Assembly: GCF_001423525.1 (NCBI RefSeq) | Contig: NZ_LMOI01000024.1 | Span: 124,001-188,000, forward strand | Source: Arthrobacter sp. Leaf137 | GTDB taxonomy: Bacteria > Actinomycetota > Actinomycetes > Actinomycetales > Micrococcaceae | Length of the DNA stretch: 64,000 bases | Reading direction: 5' to 3' | Part shown: positions 45,691 through 56,924 of the stretch, piece by piece | How positions within the stretch are numbered: the stretch's first letter is position 1 | How the letters are laid out: each line of letters starts with the position of its first letter | Position numbers and translations under genes: made by a program | Notes under the pieces: generated by a model | What the model was told of the DNA's origin: nothing | The model's database searches: none | The model's input: the letters and a program-made list of their open reading frames with translations, nothing else

Positions 45691-47352
45691 ACTCCCGAAG
45701 AACTCTCCCTCGCCATATCCGCATGCCTGAAGGACGCCGTCGCCGCCGGCGAAATCGCCCTGGCAGAATCAGCCGTCCCCGGGGACGTGCGCGTGGAGCG
45801 ACCCAAGAACCGGGACCACGGCGACTGGGCCACCAACATCGCGCTGCAGCTCGCTAAGCAGGCCGGCACGAATCCCCGCGAATTCGCCACCATCCTCAGC
45901 GCACGGTTGAAGACGATCAGCGGCGTTTCCGCCGTGGACATTGCCGGGCCGGGGTTCCTGAACATCACCGTCGACGCTGCTGCCGCCGGTGCACTTGCCA
46001 AGGCCATCGTCGAGGCCGGCACGCAGTACGGCACCAACACCGCGCTCGCAGGCCACACCGTCAACATGGAATTCGTCTCGGCCAACCCCACCGGGCCGCT
46101 GCACATCGGCCATACGCGGTGGGCCGCGCTCGGCGACGCCATCGCCCGGGTGCTGCGCGCCTCGGGCGCCGACGTCACCGCCGAGTACTACATCAACGAC
46201 GCCGGCTCGCAGATGAACACGTTCGCCAACTCCGTGTACTCCCGCCTGCACGGCCTGCCCGTCCCCGACGGCGGCTACCCGGGCCAGTACATCGCAGACC
46301 TTGGCCATGAGGTCCTGACGGCGCACCCGGACATCCGCGAGCTCACCGAGGTCGCCGCCCTGCCGGTCATCCGCGCTGCCGCCTACGAAGCCCAGATGAA
46401 GGACATCAAGGCCACGCTCGCGGACTTCGGCGTCGAATTTGACGTCTTCTTCTCCGAGCAGGAGCTGCACGACGCCGGCGCGATCGAAAATGCCGTGGCG
46501 CGCCTGCGCGAGCAGGGCCACGTGTTCGACGATGGCGGTGCGGTCTGGCTGCGCACCACCGACTTTGGCGATGACAAGGACCGCGTCATGATCCGCGCCA
46601 ACGGCGAGCCCACCTACTTCGCCGCGGACGCCGCCTACTACCTTTCCAAGAAGGACCGCGGCTACACCGAGAAGATCTACCTGCTGGGCGCCGACCACCA
46701 CGGCTACATCCACCGCCTCAAGGCCATCGCCGCCGCCGCCGGGGACGATCCCGAGGTCAACATCGAGGTGCTGATCGGCCAGCTCGTCTCCGTCAACGGG
46801 GCCAAGCTCTCCAAGCGCGCGGGCAACATCATCGAACTCAAGGACCTCATCGACTGGCTGGGCAAGGACGCGGTCCGCTACTCGCTGGCCCGCTTCCCGG
46901 CGGATTCCCCGCTGACCCTGGACCCGGAGCTGCTGAAAAAGAACAGCAACGAAAACCCCGTGTTCTACGTGCAGTACGCCCACGCCCGCTCCCGCGGTGC
47001 CGCGCGCAACGCGGTGGCAGCCGGCGTGGAACGCCAGGTGGACGGCGCGGACAGCTTCGATGCGTCCCTGCTGGACCACGCCACCGAGAACGAGTTGCTC
47101 TCCTTCCTGGGCAGCTACCCGTCGGTGGTGGCCAAGGCCGCGGAGCTGCGTGAACCGCACCGCGTGGCACGGCATCTCGAAACCATCGCCGGTGCCTACC
47201 ACCGCTGGTATGACGCCTGCCGGATCGCACCCATGGGAGACGAAGCCGTCACCGATACCAACCGCACGCGGCTGTGGCTCAACGACGCCACCAGCCAGGT
47301 CCTCGCCAACGGCCTGGACCTCCTGGGCGTTTCCGCTCCGGAACGGATGTGA
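45688..47352 (+). CDS. argS: Arginyl-tRNA synthetase
   Basis: 554 residues from GTG 45688 (TPEELSLAISACLKD); an in-frame GTG at 45661 lies upstream of the -10. Class I marks: an Arg-tRNA-synthetase N domain, the HIGH-type motif in SANPTGPLHIGHTRWA, the KMSKS-like VNGAKLSKRAGN and the DALR anticodon-binding domain at the C-terminus. It charges tRNA-Arg. The lysA ATG is 5 nt past its stop, the start of the argS-lysA-hom-thrC-thrB run. Confidence 0.97.
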   Translation: MTPEELSLAISACLKDAVAAGEIALAESAVPGDVRVERPKNRDHGDWATNIALQLAKQAGTNPREFATILSARLKTISGVSAVDIAGPGFLNITVDAAAAGALAKAIVEAGTQYGTNTALAGHTVNMEFVSANPTGPLHIGHTRWAALGDAIARVLRASGADVTAEYYINDAGSQMNTFANSVYSRLHGLPVPDGGYPGQYIADLGHEVLTAHPDIRELTEVAALPVIRAAAYEAQMKDIKATLADFGVEFDVFFSEQELHDAGAIENAVARLREQGHVFDDGGAVWLRTTDFGDDKDRVMIRANGEPTYFAADAAYYLSKKDRGYTEKIYLLGADHHGYIHRLKAIAAAAGDDPEVNIEVLIGQLVSVNGAKLSKRAGNIIELKDLIDWLGKDAVRYSLARFPADSPLTLDPELLKKNSNENPVFYVQYAHARSRGAARNAVAAGVERQVDGADSFDASLLDHATENELLSFLGSYPSVVAKAAELREPHRVARHLETIAGAYHRWYDACRIAPMGDEAVTDTNRTRLWLNDATSQVLANGLDLLGVSAPERM

Positions 47353-47357
47353 GTGCC

Positions 47358-48845
47358 ATGACAAACGCTGGAAGCACTGTGCACGCCGGGCACGCGGCGT
47401 CCCCGCTGGCCCCCGAATGGCTGCAGGTCCCGGCCGACCTGAATGCGCTGCACGAACCCATGTGGGCAGGCAGCGTGGACCGGAACAGTGCCGGCGCCCT
47501 CACTGTGGGCGGAGTTGACGTACAGGAGCTCAAAGAGCAGTTCGGCACACCCCTCTTCGTGATGGACGAGGCCGATTTCCGTGCCCGTGCCCGCGCCTTC
47601 AAGGACTCCTTCGATGCCGCCTTCGCCGATATCTGCGGTGGCGTGGATGTGTACTACGCCGGTAAGTCCTTCCTGTGCACCGCCGTCGTGAAGTGGGTTG
47701 AAGAGGAAGGGCTCCGCCTGGACACCGCGTCCGGCGGTGAACTCGCCGTGGCCGCCCGCGCCGGCATCGCAGGGGAGCGGGTTGCGCTGCACGGCAACAA
47801 CAAGTCCGACGCCGAGATCACCCGGGCTTTGGACATGGGCCTGGGCCGCATCGTAGTGGACAGCCTGGACGAGCTGGTCAGGGTAGGGGACATCGCCCGG
47901 GCCAGCGGCCGGAAGGCCAAGGTCATGCTCCGGCTCACTCCGGGCGTCCACGCGCACACCCATGAATTCATCGCCACTGCCCACGAGGACCAGAAATTCG
48001 GCCTCTCCATGGCCGCGGACACCACGGACCAGGCAGGGCTCTCCGCAGCGGAGGAAGCTGTGGCCGCAGCATCGGCCCACCCGGGCATCGAGCTGCTCGG
48101 CCTGCACTGCCACATCGGCTCGCAGATCTTCGAGCCGGACGGTTTCGCCCTGGCAGCGGAAAAGCTGCTGCGCTTCCTCGCAGCCATGCAGGACAAGTAC
48201 TCCATCACCATGCCCGAGCTGGACCTCGGCGGCGGATACGGCATTGCCTACACGCCGGTGGACACCCCCCGCCCCGCAGCGGAGATCGCGGCGGCGATGG
48301 CCGCCGTCGTGCGTTCCACCTGCGCCGAGCTGGCCATCAAGGCGCCGCGCATCTCCATCGAGCCGGGCCGCGCGATCGTTGGCAGCACCACCTTCACGTT
48401 GTACGAAGTGGGTACCCTCAAGACCGTCCGCGTCGATGCGACTGCGCCGGACGATGGTGACGCAGACAACAACGTTACGTATCCCCGACGCTATGTTTCA
48501 GTGGACGGCGGCATGAGCGATAACGCCCGCCCGGTGCTGTACGACGCCGATTATTCGGCCGTCCTTGCCTCCCGCACCTCCATGGCCGCCCCGCAGCTGT
48601 CCCGAGTGGTGGGCAAACATTGCGAGAGCGGCGACATAGTTGTTAGAGATGTATATCTGCCCGGGGACGTGGCAGCCGGTGATCTGCTTGCTGTACCGGG
48701 AACCGGCGCCTACTGCTGGGCCCTCTCGAGCAACTACAACTATCTGGCCCGGCCGGGCGTTGTCGCGGTGCGCGACGGATCTTCCCGGCTGATTGTCCGC
48801 GGGGAAACCGAAGAAGATCTGCTGAACCGCGACATGGGAGCCTGA
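47358..48845 (+). CDS. lysA: Diaminopimelate decarboxylase
   Basis: 495 residues from ATG 47358; the open frame upstream is a shadow of argS. Fold-type III PLP enzyme: Lys103 in YYAGKSFLC forms the aldimine, HCHIGSQI and LDLGGGYGIAY are the phosphate-binding loops, SIEPGRAIVG is the EPGR motif, and the catalytic Cys is in GKHCESGD. It makes lysine from meso-diaminopimelate. The chain has about 40 extra N-terminal residues relative to E. coli LysA. The hom gene follows without a gap. Confidence 0.96.
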   Translation: MTNAGSTVHAGHAASPLAPEWLQVPADLNALHEPMWAGSVDRNSAGALTVGGVDVQELKEQFGTPLFVMDEADFRARARAFKDSFDAAFADICGGVDVYYAGKSFLCTAVVKWVEEEGLRLDTASGGELAVAARAGIAGERVALHGNNKSDAEITRALDMGLGRIVVDSLDELVRVGDIARASGRKAKVMLRLTPGVHAHTHEFIATAHEDQKFGLSMAADTTDQAGLSAAEEAVAAASAHPGIELLGLHCHIGSQIFEPDGFALAAEKLLRFLAAMQDKYSITMPELDLGGGYGIAYTPVDTPRPAAEIAAAMAAVVRSTCAELAIKAPRISIEPGRAIVGSTTFTLYEVGTLKTVRVDATAPDDGDADNNVTYPRRYVSVDGGMSDNARPVLYDADYSAVLASRTSMAAPQLSRVVGKHCESGDIVVRDVYLPGDVAAGDLLAVPGTGAYCWALSSNYNYLARPGVVAVRDGSSRLIVRGETEEDLLNRDMGA

Positions 48846-50162
48846 ATGACGGAAATGCGAACCCTGAAAGTAGCCCTTCTGGGCTGTGGCAACGTTGGGG
48901 CCCAGGTTGCGCGGATCCTCATTGAGGACGCCGACGCCCTCGCCGCCCGCACCGGCGCGCGGCTGGAACTCAGCGGCATCGCCGTGCGCAACGTGAACTC
49001 CAAGCGCGACGTCGAATTGCCGCAGGAACTGTTCACCACGGACGCCGAGACCCTGGTCAAGGATGCCGACCTGGTCATCGAACTGATGGGCGGCATCGAA
49101 CCGGCCCGCACGCTGATCCTCTCCGCGCTCACCAACGGTGCCTGCGTGGTCACCGGCAACAAGGCCCTGCTCGCGCAGGACGGCCCCACGCTGTATGAAG
49201 CAGCGGACAAAGCCGGCGTGCAACTGTCCTTCGAGGCCGCCGTCGCCGGTGCGATTCCCATCCTGCGGCCCATCCGGGACAGCCTGTCCGGCGACCGGAT
49301 CACCCGGGTACTGGGCATCGTCAACGGCACCACGAACTTCATCCTTGACCAGATGGATTCAACGGGTGCCCAGTTCGCCGACGCCCTCGCCGAAGCGCAG
49401 CGCCTCGGTTACGCGGAAGCCGACCCGACAGCCGACGTCGAAGGCCATGACGCCGCCGCCAAGGCCGCCATCCTCGCAACGTTGTCCTTCCACACCCGCT
49501 TCGCGCTGGACAACGTCCACTGCGAGGGGATCACCTCCGTCACTGCGGCAGACATCGCTGCGGCCAAGGACGCCGGCTTTGTCATCAAGCTGCTGGCGAT
49601 CGCCGAGAAGCTGGCAGATGCTGAGGGCAACGACGGCGTGTCCGTCCGCGTGCACCCCACGCTGCTGCCCCGCGAGCACCCCCTGGCTGCCGTCCGCGGC
49701 GCCTTCAACGCCGTGTTCATCGAGGCGGAAAATGCCGGCGAGCTGATGTTCTACGGACAGGGTGCCGGTGGCACGCCGACGGCGTCTGCCGTCCTGGGTG
49801 ACCTCGTCTCCGCCGCCCGTCGCCTGGTCCTTGGCGGACCCCAGCGCACCGAAACCACCACCGGCCACGTCCCGGCGCTGCCTATCGACGCCTCAGTCAC
49901 CAGCTACTACATCGGACTCGACGTCGCGGACCAGCCCGGCGTCCTGGCCAGGATCGCCCAGCTGTTCGCCGGGAACGGTGTCTCCATCGAAACCATGCGG
50001 CAGACCATCCACCGCGACGCGGAGTCCAACGTGGAATCCGCCGAACTAAGGATCGTCACCCACCGCGCGTCCGAGGCCGCCCTTGCGGCCACCGTCGAGG
50101 CTGTGAAGGGCCTTGACGTCATCAATTCAGTTACATCCGTTCTGCGGGTAGAAGGAGTCTAA
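48846..50162 (+). CDS. hom: Homoserine dehydrogenase
   Basis: 438 residues. NAD(P)-binding GCGNVGAQ (residues 13-20), the catalytic domain with NGTTNFILDQM and YAEADPTADVEGHDAAAKAAIL, and a C-terminal ACT domain (about 360-435; YIGLDVADQPGVLARIAQLF), the likely site of threonine feedback. It reduces aspartate semialdehyde to homoserine. The ATG directly follows the lysA stop, and the thrC GTG directly follows its own stop. Confidence 0.96.
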   Translation: MTEMRTLKVALLGCGNVGAQVARILIEDADALAARTGARLELSGIAVRNVNSKRDVELPQELFTTDAETLVKDADLVIELMGGIEPARTLILSALTNGACVVTGNKALLAQDGPTLYEAADKAGVQLSFEAAVAGAIPILRPIRDSLSGDRITRVLGIVNGTTNFILDQMDSTGAQFADALAEAQRLGYAEADPTADVEGHDAAAKAAILATLSFHTRFALDNVHCEGITSVTAADIAAAKDAGFVIKLLAIAEKLADAEGNDGVSVRVHPTLLPREHPLAAVRGAFNAVFIEAENAGELMFYGQGAGGTPTASAVLGDLVSAARRLVLGGPQRTETTTGHVPALPIDASVTSYYIGLDVADQPGVLARIAQLFAGNGVSIETMRQTIHRDAESNVESAELRIVTHRASEAALAATVEAVKGLDVINSVTSVLRVEGV

Positions 50163-51269
50163 GTGGCTCACCAATGGCGCGGCGTCATCCGCGAATACGC
50201 TGACCGCCTGCCCGTCACGGCATCCACCCGGGTCATCACCCTGGGCGAAGGCGGCACTCCGCTGGTGCACGCACAGAAGCTCTCCGAGCTCACCGGCTCC
50301 GAGGTGTACCTCAAGGTTGAGGGCATGAACCCCACCGGCTCCTTCAAGGACCGCGGCATGACCATGGCCATGACCGCCGCCGTCGAGGCCGGTGCCAAGG
50401 CAGTGGTGTGCGCCTCCACCGGCAACACCTCCGCCTCCGCGGCCGCCTACGCAACGGCAGCGGGGCTGAAGTGCGCCGTCCTGGTGCCCGAGGGAAAGAT
50501 CTCCATGGGCAAGCTGAGCCAGGCCATTGCGCACGGGGCCACGCTGCTGCAGGTGGACGGCAACTTCGACAACTGCCTGGACATCGCCCGCAAGCTGGGG
50601 GAGTCCTACCCCGTCTTCCTGGTGAACTCGGTGAATCCCGCCCGCATCCAGGGCCAGAAGACCGGAGCGTTCGAGGTTGTTGACGCCCTCGGCGACGCCC
50701 CGGACATCCACGTACTCCCCGTGGGCAACGCCGGCAACATCACCGCGTACTGGAAGGGCTACAAGGAGTACTCCGCACCGTACGAGTCCGAAACCGCCGG
50801 CACGCTTCCCGCAGTGTCCACCAAGACGCCCACCATGTGGGGCTTCCAGGCCGCCGGTGCCGCGCCGTTCGTTGCCGGCCACCCCATCACCGAACCGGAC
50901 ACCATCGCCACTGCCATCCGGATCGGCAACCCCGCCTCCTGGGACGGTGCCGTAGGCGCCCGCGACGAGTCCGGAGGCCTGATCGATGCCGTGACCGACG
51001 AGGAGATCCTGGCCGCACACCGCTGGCTGTCCGCCAAGGAAGGCGTCTTCGTTGAGCCCGGTTCCGCCGCGGGTGTCGCCGGACTGCTCAAGAAGCACGC
51101 AGCCGGTGAAGTCCCGTCCGGGAAGACCATCGTCATCACGGTCACCGGACACGGGCTCAAGGATCCCCAGTGGGCACTGCGCACCGAGGACGGCAGCGAC
51201 GTCCAGCCGGTCAAGGTTTCCAACGACGTCGTCACTGTTGCTGCTGAACTGGGACTGGAAGAAAAATAG
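50163..51269 (+). CDS. thrC: Threonine synthase
   Basis: 368 residues, GTG start right after the hom stop with GAAGGAG inside hom. Fold-type II PLP enzyme; Lys62 in NPTGSFKDRGM binds PLP, and the phosphate loop is PVGNAGNITAYWKGY. It converts O-phosphohomoserine to threonine. The length is that of the short bacterial class. Part of hom-thrC-thrB. Confidence 0.96.
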   Translation: MAHQWRGVIREYADRLPVTASTRVITLGEGGTPLVHAQKLSELTGSEVYLKVEGMNPTGSFKDRGMTMAMTAAVEAGAKAVVCASTGNTSASAAAYATAAGLKCAVLVPEGKISMGKLSQAIAHGATLLQVDGNFDNCLDIARKLGESYPVFLVNSVNPARIQGQKTGAFEVVDALGDAPDIHVLPVGNAGNITAYWKGYKEYSAPYESETAGTLPAVSTKTPTMWGFQAAGAAPFVAGHPITEPDTIATAIRIGNPASWDGAVGARDESGGLIDAVTDEEILAAHRWLSAKEGVFVEPGSAAGVAGLLKKHAAGEVPSGKTIVITVTGHGLKDPQWALRTEDGSDVQPVKVSNDVVTVAAELGLEEK

Positions 51270-51271
51270 CC

Positions 51272-52246
51272 TTGAACGCCACCTCGCAGGCCGCCGTCGG
51301 ACTGCAACTCATTGAGCCCGGCCAGCGCGTAACGGTCCGGGTCCCGGCCACCACGGCCAACCTGGGCCCGGGATATGACAGCCTCGGAATGGCCCTGGCC
51401 CTGCACGACACCCTGACGGTGGAGAGCCTGGACACGGACGAACTCGTCTTCGATCTGCGTGGCGAAGGGGCAGACACCCTGCCGCGGGATGGCAGCCACC
51501 TGGTGATCCGGGCCATGGACGCGGCCTTCGAACGGCTCGGGTTCCGCCACGGCGGCCTGAAGGTGACGGCGGAAAACGTCAACCCGCACGGCAGGGGGCT
51601 GGGCTCCTCCGCGTCGGCAGTGGTGGCGGCAGTGTCGGCCGCAAATGCCATGGTTCCAGCGGAAAACCGGCGCGGCCGGGACTGGATCCTGCAGCTCACC
51701 AGCGAGATGGAAGGCCACCCGGACAACGTCGCACCGGCGATTTACGGCGCACTGGCGCTGTCATGGCAGGACAGTGACCAGTACAGCAGCACCCGCGCCG
51801 AGGTGGCCGGAACAGTGGTTCCCATCGTGGCTGTTCCGGACTTTGAATTGTCCACCGAAGCGGCGCGGGCCCTCCTGCCCGCCTCGGTGGGACACCACGC
51901 GGCTGCCATGAACTCCGGCCGGGCCGCGCTGCTGATCCACGCCCTGACCCGGGATCCAGGATTCCTGCTGGCTGGCACGGAGGACTACCTGCACCAGAGC
52001 TACCGTGCGTCGGCCATGCGGCCCAGTGCGGCATTGATTGCAGCGCTGCGGCGGGCGGGCCATGCCGCAGTGGTTTCCGGTGCCGGACCCACCGTGCTGG
52101 TACTGGCCAACGGCGAGCCGGAAGCAGCCGACGTCCTGGCGTTCATCAGCGCGTTTACAGGAGCCAACACGCCGGAAGTGAACTGGCGCGTGCTGAAGCT
52201 CGCTGTGGACGTGGAAGGTGCTAAGGTGGACGTGCACCGGCGGTAA
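51272..52246 (+). CDS. thrB: Homoserine kinase
   Basis: 324 residues with a TTG start 2 nt after the thrC stop; GGAAG lies about 10 nt ahead. GHMP kinase marks: VRVPATTANLGPGYDSLGMAL, the ATP loop HGRGLGSSASAVVAAVSAA, and VVSGAGPTVLVL near the C-terminus. It phosphorylates homoserine for ThrC. Last gene of the threonine run; a leader of almost 300 nt separates it from rho. Confidence 0.95.
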   Translation: MNATSQAAVGLQLIEPGQRVTVRVPATTANLGPGYDSLGMALALHDTLTVESLDTDELVFDLRGEGADTLPRDGSHLVIRAMDAAFERLGFRHGGLKVTAENVNPHGRGLGSSASAVVAAVSAANAMVPAENRRGRDWILQLTSEMEGHPDNVAPAIYGALALSWQDSDQYSSTRAEVAGTVVPIVAVPDFELSTEAARALLPASVGHHAAAMNSGRAALLIHALTRDPGFLLAGTEDYLHQSYRASAMRPSAALIAALRRAGHAAVVSGAGPTVLVLANGEPEAADVLAFISAFTGANTPEVNWRVLKLAVDVEGAKVDVHRR

Positions 52247-52538
52247 TTCCGCCTATCTGATCTGCTTCTGCACTCAGTTGCAACTGATCTCCTACTGCGA
52301 ATCTATTCCGGTGCCACCTGCTTGGTCTGTCGCAGGAATTTGCAGCATCCAACTGCCCCCCACGCGTCAGTCCTCCGTTCCGCCACGGGCGGTACGGAAG
52401 GTGAATCAGTACCGGCCCTGCTGGCCGAAATCCAACCGGCAAGGCCGCAAAATGCGGCTGCAGATCTGAACTGCAGCCCAGATCAAATCATCGCGTCCAG
52501 CTCCCAGTCCGGACGCCGTCGAGGGGGAAGGATCCTTC
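52247..52538 (+). promoter_or_regulatory. Long leader region of rho
   Basis: 292 bp between thrB and rho with no gene. The first part (52250-52380) has stretches rich in C and poor in G on the coding strand, with CTGC and ACTCC words and little self-pairing, which is what a Rho loading (rut) site looks like. Autogenous attenuation of rho is known in other bacteria. No clear promoter was recognised. Confidence 0.35.
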
Positions 52539-54764
<2,226 letters not shown>

Positions 54765-54783
54765 CTGCGTTACAGGGGTGGGG

Positions 54784-54899
54784 CCGTCGCATATTTTGCC
54801 GGCCCCGCCCCTTCGCGTTGCGGCTGACGTACTGCGTACGTCAGCCGCAACGCTCCGATAGGCCCGATGCCACTCCCTGGCCGGCAAAATATGCGACGG
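54784..54899. repeat. Perfect 21-bp inverted repeat between rho and prfA
   Basis: The arms are 54784-54804 (starting CCGTCGCATATTTTG) and 54879-54899, exact reverse complements over 21 nt, separated by 74 nt. The left arm also takes part in a GC-rich hairpin just past the rho stop (GGGGCCG at about 54780 with CGGCCCC at about 54799), a likely rho terminator. The loop holds the 18-bp hairpin listed separately. Confidence 0.85.
54815..54853. terminator. Perfect 18-bp hairpin nested in the rho-prfA spacer
   Basis: GCGTTGCGGCTGACGTAC (54815-54832), loop TGC, then its exact complement (54836-54853). With a 3-nt loop and no T tract it is a very stable cruciform or hairpin. It could end the rho transcript, or be an extragenic palindromic element. 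Confidence 0.6.
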
Positions 54900-54932
54900 C
54901 GGTCGCACGTCACCTGCCGCTGTATGCGTCAT

Positions 54933-54956
54933 TAGACTTGTACAAGTCGAAAGAGG
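54933..54956 (+). promoter_or_regulatory. prfA promoter/leader with 14-bp palindrome
   Basis: TAGACT (54933-54938) is a fair -10. It overlaps GACTTGTACAAGTC (54935-54948), a perfect 14-bp palindrome. AGAGG (about 54952-54956) is the ribosome site, 7 nt before the ATG. A dimeric repressor at the palindrome would cover the start of transcription. Confidence 0.5.
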
Positions 54957-54963
54957 TTTATAA

Positions 54964-56037
54964 ATGTTTGAGTCCGTACAGGGCCTGCTTGATGAGCATG
55001 ACTCCATTCAGGCGCAGCTGGGGGATCCTGCTGTTTATGCTGACCAGCGGCTTGCCCGGAAGCTGGGGCGGCGGTCGGCTCAGCTCAATGGCATTGTGGA
55101 GGCCTACCACCGCTGGGAGGCGCTGCGGGACGATCTTTCCGCTGCCAAGGAGATGGCAGCTGAGGATCCCGAGTTTGCTGCAGAGGTTCCCGAGCTGGAG
55201 GCATCCCTTGAGACCGCTGCGGCGAAGCTTCGGCGACTGCTGATACCGCGCGATCCGGACGACGCCCGCAACGTGATCCTCGAGGTCAAGGGCGGCGAAG
55301 GCGGCGATGAAGCCGCGCTGTTCGCCGGCGACCTCCTGCGCATGTACACCCGATACGCGGAGTCCCGTGGCTGGAAGACCGAAATCATCTCCTCCACGGA
55401 GTCTGACCTGGGCGGATACAAGGACGTCCAGGTGGCCGTCAAGGGCAGCTCCAATGACCCCGCTGAGGGCGTCTACGCACGGCTCAAGTTCGAAGGCGGC
55501 GTGCACCGCGTCCAGCGCGTCCCGGTGACCGAGTCCCAGGGCCGAATCCACACCTCTGCCGCCGGCGTGCTGGTCCTCCCCGAGGTGGACGAGCCCGAAG
55601 AGCTCGAAATCAACCAGAACGACCTCAAGATCGACGTCTACCGGTCCTCCGGCCCGGGTGGCCAGTCGGTCAACACCACGGACTCCGCCGTCCGCATCAC
55701 GCACCTTCCCACGGGCATCGTGGTGGCCATGCAGAACGAAAAGTCGCAGCTGCAGAACCGTGAAGCAGGCATGCGCGTGCTGCGTGCACGCATCCTCGCA
55801 CACCAGCAGGAGCAGATTGACGCCGCCAACTCCGAGCAGCGGAAATCCCAGATCCGCACCATGGACCGCTCCGAGCGGATCCGCACTTACAACTACCCGG
55901 AGAACCGGATCGCGGACCACCGCACGGGCTACAAGGCGTACAACCTGGACCAGGTCATGAATGGGGACCTGGAACCGGTCATCCAGTCTGCCATCGAGAT
56001 GGACGAACAGGCACGCCTGGACGCCATCGGCGACTAG
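54964..56037 (+). CDS. prfA: Peptide chain release factor 1
   Basis: 357 residues, AAAGAGG 7 nt ahead. The peptidyl-hydrolysis motif GPGGQ is at 230-234. The stop-codon recognition region lies before it, and SRGWKTEIIS and GRIHTSAAGVLV are family-specific. It reads UAA and UAG. It is encoded 8 nt ahead of prmC, whose product methylates the Gln of GGQ. Confidence 0.97.
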   Translation: MFESVQGLLDEHDSIQAQLGDPAVYADQRLARKLGRRSAQLNGIVEAYHRWEALRDDLSAAKEMAAEDPEFAAEVPELEASLETAAAKLRRLLIPRDPDDARNVILEVKGGEGGDEAALFAGDLLRMYTRYAESRGWKTEIISSTESDLGGYKDVQVAVKGSSNDPAEGVYARLKFEGGVHRVQRVPVTESQGRIHTSAAGVLVLPEVDEPEELEINQNDLKIDVYRSSGPGGQSVNTTDSAVRITHLPTGIVVAMQNEKSQLQNREAGMRVLRARILAHQQEQIDAANSEQRKSQIRTMDRSERIRTYNYPENRIADHRTGYKAYNLDQVMNGDLEPVIQSAIEMDEQARLDAIGD

Positions 56038-56045
56038 TCCTCGGT

Positions 56046-56912
56046 ATGAGTGCAGGCCAGTCCCTCGCTGACGCCGTCAGTGCGGCTACCGCCGTCCTCA
56101 GCGAGGCCGGTGTGCCCAGCCCCCGCGTCGACGCCGAACTCCTCGCCGACCACCTGCTCCAGGTCGGCCTGGGCCGGCTCCGCGCCCTGATGCTCGGTGA
56201 CACCCCGGCGCCCGAGGGGTACGACGAACTTGTCGCCGAGCGGGCCGGCCGTGTACCCCTCCAGCACATCACCGGGGTGGCCCACTTCAGGTATCTGGAA
56301 CTTGCGGTAGGCCCGGGTGTCTTCATTCCCCGTCCAGAGACTGAATCTGTGGTCCAGCTGGTGATCGACCATGTGGCGGGAATGGATTCCCCACGGATCG
56401 TGGACCTCGGGACAGGGTCCGGCGCAATCGCAGGCTCCATCGCGCATGAAGTTCCCGGCGCCGAAGTCCACGCCGTCGAATTCAGTCCGCTGGCCCACGC
56501 GTGGGCGTCCCGGAACCTCGAACCCCTCGGCGTCCACCTCGTCCTGGGGGACCTGCGGACCGCACTTCCGGAGCTGAACGGAACCTTCGACGTCGTCATT
56601 TCCAACCCGCCCTACATCCCGGCCGAAGCCATCCCCAACGAACCCGAAGTGGCACTGCACGACCCGCCGGAGGCTTTGTACGGCGGGGGAGCGGACGGTA
56701 TGGAGCTCCCGACGGCGGCCGCTGCCTCCGCTGCCCGGCTCCTTCGGCCCGGCGGCTACTTCGTGATGGAGCACGCCGAAGTCCAGGCGGGCTGGATCAC
56801 CGCCATGCTCGGCATGCAGGGGGCCTGGACCGGAATCAGCACGCATGTGGACCTGAACGGCAAAGAGCGCGCCACCAGCGCCTTCCTTGCCGCACCTGGC
56901 CACACGGAATGA
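56046..56912 (+). CDS. prmC: Release factor glutamine N5-methyltransferase (HemK/PrmC)
   Basis: 288 residues. An N-terminal helical domain (1-80), then a SAM-dependent methyltransferase with motif I DLGTGSGAIAGSIA and the catalytic NPPY at 187-190. It methylates the GGQ glutamine of RF1 and RF2. It follows prfA directly, the canonical functional pair. Confidence 0.96.
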   Translation: MSAGQSLADAVSAATAVLSEAGVPSPRVDAELLADHLLQVGLGRLRALMLGDTPAPEGYDELVAERAGRVPLQHITGVAHFRYLELAVGPGVFIPRPETESVVQLVIDHVAGMDSPRIVDLGTGSGAIAGSIAHEVPGAEVHAVEFSPLAHAWASRNLEPLGVHLVLGDLRTALPELNGTFDVVISNPPYIPAEAIPNEPEVALHDPPEALYGGGADGMELPTAAAASAARLLRPGGYFVMEHAEVQAGWITAMLGMQGAWTGISTHVDLNGKERATSAFLAAPGHTE

Positions 56913-56924
56913 AAGAATAGGCCT

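Noticed and set aside
45769..47364. 531-codon frame antisense to argS
   Set aside because: Mirror of a highly conserved gene; its composition is that of a reverse-complement shadow.
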